Assembly: GCA_910577675.1 (NCBI GenBank)
Contig: CAJTOR010000003.1
Coordinates: 74,905-138,904, forward strand
Length of the DNA stretch: 64,000 nt
Source of the DNA: an uncultured Lachnospiraceae bacterium
GTDB taxonomy: Bacteria; Bacillota; Clostridia; Lachnospirales; Lachnospiraceae
Direction of reading: 5' to 3'
Shown here: piece by piece, positions 60,685-64,000 of the stretch
How positions within the stretch are numbered: position 1 is the first letter of the stretch
Layout: each line of letters begins with the position of its first letter
Notes under the pieces: generated by a model
Database searches by the model: none
What the model was told of the DNA's origin: nothing
The model's input: the letters and a program-made list of their open reading frames with translations, nothing else
Made by a program: the position numbers and the translations under genes

Positions 60685-61287
60685 ATGGATCAGACTGTAA
60701 TGTATAAGCTTACCTACGGGTTGTTTGTATTGACGGCTAAGGAGGGTGAGAAGGACAATGGCTGTATTGTGAATACGGTCAGCCAGGTGACCGTGACACC
60801 GAACCGCATTGCGGTGGCGGTGAACAAGGAAAGTTACACGCATGATATGATCGTGCGCACCGGGGTGTTCAATGTATCTATTTTGTCGGAAAAATCAAAA
60901 TTTGATACTTATAAACACTGGGGCTTTCAGAGCGGGAAGGATACGGATAAGGCGGCGGGTATTACATTTTCCCGCGCGGAAAACGGCGTGATTTATCTTG
61001 CGGAAGAAACGAACGCTTACCTTTCAGCGAAGGTGGTTACCATGACGGATTTGGGTACCCACACCCTGTTTTTGGCGGATGTGACGGGCGGGGCAGTGCT
61101 TTCGCAGGACGCGTCAGTAACCTACGCCTACTATCAGGCGAATATCAAGCCCGCACCGGATACGAAGGAGAAAAAGAAAGGTTTTATCTGCACGGTGTGC
61201 GGCTATATCTATGAGGGGGAAACCCTGCCGGAAGACTATATCTGTCCGCTGTGCAAGCATCCGGCATCGGATTTTGTGCCGCTGTAG
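60685..61287 (+). CDS. Flavin reductase-rubredoxin fusion (Hrb-like), 200 aa
   Basis: The N-terminal 150 residues form an FMN-binding flavin reductase-like domain (GLFVLTAKEGEKDNGCIVNTVSQV). The C-terminal 45 residues are rubredoxin: FICTVCGYIYEGETLPEDYICPLCKHP with two CxxC pairs. Such high-molecular-weight rubredoxins pass electrons from NAD(P)H to flavodiiron proteins that remove oxygen or nitric oxide in anaerobes. The start has no strong Shine-Dalgarno (GAGGGTTAA). Confidence 0.93.
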   Translation: MDQTVMYKLTYGLFVLTAKEGEKDNGCIVNTVSQVTVTPNRIAVAVNKESYTHDMIVRTGVFNVSILSEKSKFDTYKHWGFQSGKDTDKAAGITFSRAENGVIYLAEETNAYLSAKVVTMTDLGTHTLFLADVTGGAVLSQDASVTYAYYQANIKPAPDTKEKKKGFICTVCGYIYEGETLPEDYICPLCKHPASDFVPL

Positions 61288-61380
61288 AAGCGGGAAAGAT
61301 TGGTGAAAAACAGGGGGCGGCAGCGTGGGACGGCGCGGGCGCACCCTGTTTTATACTGTTCCCGCAGGAAAGGAAATATA

Positions 61381-61953
61381 ATGAAAATTATAGGTTTATT
61401 GATACTTGCAGTGTTTTATGCGGTCTATATTATCATGATGGTACTGCAAAAAAGAAAAGGTATACAGACTGACCAGATAGCAAAAGGCAAGCAGAAAACA
61501 AAAGTATTCTACATTGAACTGACCATGAAAATAGCCACTTATTCCGTGGTTGCAGCAGAAGTCCTCAGCCTGTTCCTAGCTCCTACATATTTGCCGCAGA
61601 CGCTCGTTGCTGCCGGGGTGGTTCTTGGCTTTATCGGGGATATTCTTTTTACCGTATCGGTCGTGACAATGAAAGACAGTTGGCGGGCTGGCATAGCGGA
61701 AAATGATAAAACGGAAATCATTAAAGACGGGATTTACAGCATTAGCAGAAATCCCGCCTTCTTAGCCTTTGACTGTGTTTATGTGGGTCTGTTGCTTATG
61801 GCCTTTAACTGGGTTTTATTGGTGTTTTCTGTTTTTGCCATGACAATGCTTCATCTGCAAATATTGCAGGAAGAGAGGTTTTTGTCAAAAACATTTGGGG
61901 CAGAGTATAATGATTACAAGGGTAAAGTCCGAAGGTATCTTGGACGGAAATAA
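61381..61953 (+). CDS. ICMT/PEMT-like membrane methyltransferase, 190 aa
   Basis: Four to five membrane segments. The C-terminal signature GIYSISRNPAFLAFDCVYVG ... LQILQEERFLSKTFGAEYNDYKGKVRRYLG is typical of isoprenylcysteine carboxyl methyltransferase-like proteins. In bacteria these methylate lipids or small molecules; the substrate is unknown. ATG 61381 follows GGAAAGGAAATATA; earlier in-frame ATGs lack sites. Confidence 0.85.
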   Translation: MKIIGLLILAVFYAVYIIMMVLQKRKGIQTDQIAKGKQKTKVFYIELTMKIATYSVVAAEVLSLFLAPTYLPQTLVAAGVVLGFIGDILFTVSVVTMKDSWRAGIAENDKTEIIKDGIYSISRNPAFLAFDCVYVGLLLMAFNWVLLVFSVFAMTMLHLQILQEERFLSKTFGAEYNDYKGKVRRYLGRK

Positions 61954-61994
61954 TTCCAGTTCATGCCGGGTAATGCGTTTTTGGCAGGATGGTT

Positions 61995-62504
61995 TTATTC
62001 TTTCTTCCATGTTAAGAAAATAGCAATGATTGCACCAACAAAGATAATCGGTGCTACCCGGACGAACAGCCATTCAAATGAGTGAAATGCCACTCCGAGA
62101 ACGGCTGTTTCGGGCTCATTGTAATCCCACCCTAAGTAAGAGCTTTCTAATGAAAATAAGATTGCACTAACTACTACTATGATTGCACATAGCGAGATAA
62201 GCGAGCAATGGATAATTTTTCTTCTCATGGTTTTTCTTCTTGCCAATTGCAAGTTTATCACCTCCAGTTTTTCGGAAATGGCTTTCAAAGTATCAATCTC
62301 CGTTTCGATAACAGTTTCTCCCAACAGTGTGCTTACTGGTGTTTCAAGCGCTTCCGATAAGGAGATTAACATATCGGAATCGGGAACTGACAGTCCCTGC
62401 TCCCATTTGGAAACTGTCTGTCGCACGATGTTCAGCTTGACAGCAAGCTCTTGTTGTGAAAGTCCCTTTGATTTTCTGATTGCTTTAATATTTTCGTTGA
62501 GCAT
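61995..62504 (-). CDS. XRE-family regulator with membrane segments, 169 aa
   Basis: N-terminal Cro/CI helix-turn-helix (IRKSKGLSQQELAVKLNIVRQTVSKWEQGLSVPD), a short coiled linker, then two membrane segments (IIHCSLISLCAIIVVVSAIL and VAPIIFVGAIIAIFL). Such membrane-anchored XRE proteins are common in Firmicutes, and their signals are unknown. AAAGGAGGCT precedes the ATG. It converges on the methyltransferase gene. Confidence 0.9.
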   Translation of the reverse strand: MLNENIKAIRKSKGLSQQELAVKLNIVRQTVSKWEQGLSVPDSDMLISLSEALETPVSTLLGETVIETEIDTLKAISEKLEVINLQLARRKTMRRKIIHCSLISLCAIIVVVSAILFSLESSYLGWDYNEPETAVLGVAFHSFEWLFVRVAPIIFVGAIIAIFLTWKKE

Positions 62505-62930
62505 TGGCGATAGCCTCCTTTCGATTAATCCCCCTTATTATAGGCTAAACCGCCCGTTGCTACAAGCAACGCATATTAACATTTTAAGAAAATAGTAAAT
62601 TTTGCTTATATGTTATGGAATATTGGGTTGTTTTCTAGCCGAAGGAAATTATTCCCCTGTGCTGTTATCACATCTTAAAAGATCTTTGCGATTTTGAAGC
62701 GGTGGGTAAGGGGGACTTCTTTGGCGGGTTAAATTCTTGTGTGTTGCTTTGCCGCACGTAAGCGGTGTAATGGTGGAAAGCTTCCTTAAAAAATATGGTG
62801 AGATGGAGAGAAGTTGTATACGCAATAAATAAAATAAAGAGAAAACTTGTAAAAAGTAATTTTTAGAATGACTTTTTCCTATGTATATTTGAAAAATTTT
62901 AAAATTCCGGAATTATTTTTGCGAACCTGC
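62505..62930. other. Intergenic region with hairpin element copy 3
   Basis: The first part carries the promoter region of the XRE gene. A tiny frame near 62771 (MVESFLKKYGEMERSCIRNK) may be a remnant; I see nothing else coding. Hairpin element copy 3 lies at about 62640-62727. Confidence 0.55.
62640..62727 (+). repeat. Dispersed hairpin element, copy 3
   Basis: The right part, aagcggtgggtaagggggac and ttctttggc (62697-62725), matches copy 2 at about 85% over 30 bases. gccgaag on the left (starting at 62639) can pair with ctttggc on the right, as the outer stem of copy 2 does. Confidence 0.6.
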
Positions 62931-62959
62931 TTGACAGCCGGGTGTTCATCCTTTATAAT
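62931..62959 (+). promoter_or_regulatory. Promoter of rplM-rpsI
   Basis: A consensus promoter: -35 TTGACA (62931-62936), 17-base spacer, -10 TATAAT (62954-62959). Confidence 0.9.
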
Positions 62960-62964
62960 ACGGG

Positions 62965-63058
62965 GCAATGGCTTGGAAGCGCGGTATGGGCAGTATTGCA
63001 GCGCCTGCGCTTCCTCATATCAGCATTGACAAATAGAAATAAGAATTTATCAAGGAGG
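62965..63058 (+). promoter_or_regulatory. L13-type ribosomal protein leader
   Basis: ggaagcgc (62975-62982) pairs with gcgcttcc (63007-63014), enclosing a smaller inner region, upstream of rplM. This matches the position and outer stem of the Firmicute L13 leader, through which L13 represses its own operon. I infer the class from context. Confidence 0.65.
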
Positions 63059-63065
63059 TAAACCA

Positions 63066-63494
63066 ATGAAAAGCTTTATGGCAAGCCCTGCAACAATCGA
63101 GAGAAAATGGTATGTTGTGGACGCCCAGGGACAGACCTTAGGCCGTCTTTGCTCTGAGATTGCAAAAGTTTTAAGAGGTAAGAACAAGCCGATCTACACG
63201 CCGCATATTGATACCGGCGATTATGTGATCGTTGTAAACGCGGATAAGATCAAGGTGACCGGGAAGAAAATGGATCAGAAGATTTATTATCATCACTCTG
63301 ATTATGCAGGTGGTATGAAAGAAACCACTTTGAAGGAAATGATGGTTAAGAAGCCGGAGGAAGTTATCAGGCTCGCAGTAAAGGGCATGCTTCCAAAGGG
63401 ACCGCTCGGCAGGAGCATGATAACGAAATTGCACGTATACGCTGGCCCTGAGCACAATCATGCAGCTCAGAAGCCGGAAGTGTTGACGTTCTAA
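63066..63494 (+). CDS. rplM: Ribosomal protein L13
   Basis: Large-subunit protein uL13. MKSFMASPATIERKWYVVDA, LGRLCSEIAKVLRGKNKP, and KGMLPKGPLGRSM are all family blocks; 142 residues is normal. AAGGAGGTAAACCA precedes the ATG. It is co-transcribed with rpsI 18 bases downstream. Confidence 0.98.
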   Translation: MKSFMASPATIERKWYVVDAQGQTLGRLCSEIAKVLRGKNKPIYTPHIDTGDYVIVVNADKIKVTGKKMDQKIYYHHSDYAGGMKETTLKEMMVKKPEEVIRLAVKGMLPKGPLGRSMITKLHVYAGPEHNHAAQKPEVLTF

Positions 63495-63518
63495 TCGGAC
63501 TGGAAGGAGGAATTGACA

Positions 63519-63911
63519 TTGGCTAAGGGAAGATATTACGGAACCGGCAGAAGAAAGAGCAGTGTTGCAAGGGTTTACTTAGTACCGGGCAGCGGAAAAA
63601 TTACGATCAATAAAAGGGATATCGATGATTATTTTGGTCTTGAAACCTTAAAGCTTGTTGTCCGCCAGCCGCTTGTGCTTACGGAGAACACGGATAAGCT
63701 TGACGTGCTTGTAAATGTACATGGCGGAGGTTTTACCGGCCAGGCAGGTGCAATCCGTCACGGTATCTCAAGAGCCCTGCTCCAGGCTGACGCGGATTAT
63801 CGTCCAGCGCTCAAGAAGGCAGGTTTCCTGACAAGAGATCCGAGAATGAAGGAGAGGAAGAAGTACGGCCTCAAGGCGGCTCGTCGCGCTCCGCAGTTCA
63901 GCAAGCGTTAA
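63519..63911 (+). CDS. rpsI: Ribosomal protein S9
   Basis: Small-subunit protein uS9. AKGRYYGTGRRKSSVARVYL near the start and the C-terminal KKYGLKAARRAPQFSKR, which reaches the P-site tRNA, are intact. The start is a TTG at 63519, eight bases after AAGGAGG; another TTG at 63513 is too close to the site. 130 residues. Confidence 0.97.
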   Translation: MAKGRYYGTGRRKSSVARVYLVPGSGKITINKRDIDDYFGLETLKLVVRQPLVLTENTDKLDVLVNVHGGGFTGQAGAIRHGISRALLQADADYRPALKKAGFLTRDPRMKERKKYGLKAARRAPQFSKR

Positions 63912-63930
63912 ATTTTATCAAAATGGCTCA

Positions 63931-63964
63931 AAAAGCCCGGAAAATCAAGGTTTTCCGGGCTTTT
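63931..63964 (+). terminator. Terminator of rplM-rpsI
   Basis: aaaagcccggaaaa (63931-63944) pairs perfectly with ttttccgggctttt (63951-63964) around a 6-base loop. A-rich and T-rich arms make it bidirectional. Confidence 0.95.
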
Positions 63965-64000
63965 GCTTTTGATAGGGTTTGATGCAGTTTGACGCTAAAA

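Noticed and set aside
60476..60700. 74-codon plus-strand frame with an ATGA overlap to the 50-codon frame
   Set aside because: It runs through a strong terminator hairpin (60613-60663), has no ribosome site of its own and looks non-protein-like at its end.
1..64000. tRNA, rRNA, intact insertion sequence or prophage genes
   Set aside because: No cloverleaf, rRNA stretch, complete transposase or phage structural gene was recognised by reading; only IS and nuclease remnants were found.

Overview
The window looks like chromosome of an endospore-forming, low- to mid-GC anaerobic Firmicute, most likely a clostridial (Lachnospiraceae-like) gut bacterium. This rests on spoIIR, a SpoIID-domain protein, a rubredoxin-fused flavin reductase, an L13/S9 operon with a structured leader, and strong purine-rich Shine-Dalgarno sites. 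No database was searched; family names come from motifs read directly in the translations.

Region 1 (1-30,400) is mostly ordinary chromosome. It holds an ABC transporter with two-component system (660-6086); a HicAB-type toxin-antitoxin cassette bracketed by 47-bp direct repeats (6058-6714); spoIIR; a peptidoglycan-precursor operon with ddl, murI, a DUF1934 protein and a MoxR-ATPase/metallopeptidase-VWA pair (7805-13201); a GH26-like glycosidase behind an elaborate RNA leader (13889-15613); an M32 carboxypeptidase; enolase; mutY; a formate/nitrite-type channel; a split FrhB-like iron-sulfur protein; a YfhO membrane protein; and a GntR/YtrA-type regulator with its membrane partner.

Region 2 (31,200-38,300) is an A+T-rich accessory stretch full of gene debris: a truncated epimerase, an ISAs1-type transposase remnant and an Rpn-type nuclease remnant. 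It contains an S66 carboxypeptidase, a nucleoside phosphorylase and an unfamiliar three-gene cassette (34,058-37,211) made of a nitrilase-fold protein, a winged-helix-like protein and a helical protein. This cassette is my best candidate for an undescribed (possibly defence) system. A 73-bp repeat lies on both sides of the phosphorylase-to-Rpn stretch.

Region 3 (38,300-59,330) is a defence island: an ArsR-like regulator, an Fe-S aldo/keto reductase, two WYL proteins, a frameshifted XRE regulator, a XamI-like restriction-modification pair with a DUF6414-like gene, an RtcB RNA ligase, and a complete type III-A CRISPR-Cas locus (cas6-cas10-csm2-csm3-csm4-csm5, array, cas1-cas2-csm6). The array has 11 recognisable repeats and a decaying tail. 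The crRNA-guided Csm complex would cut phage transcripts, Cas10 would make cyclic oligoadenylate, and Csm6 would cut RNA non-specifically. RtcB seals the kind of ends such RNases leave.

Region 4 (59,330-64,000) returns to housekeeping genes: an SDR oxidoreductase, a possible 50-codon gene with an AUA start, a flavin reductase-rubredoxin fusion, an ICMT-like methyltransferase, a membrane-anchored XRE regulator, and the rplM-rpsI operon with its terminator. I saw no tRNA or rRNA gene and no intact insertion sequence.
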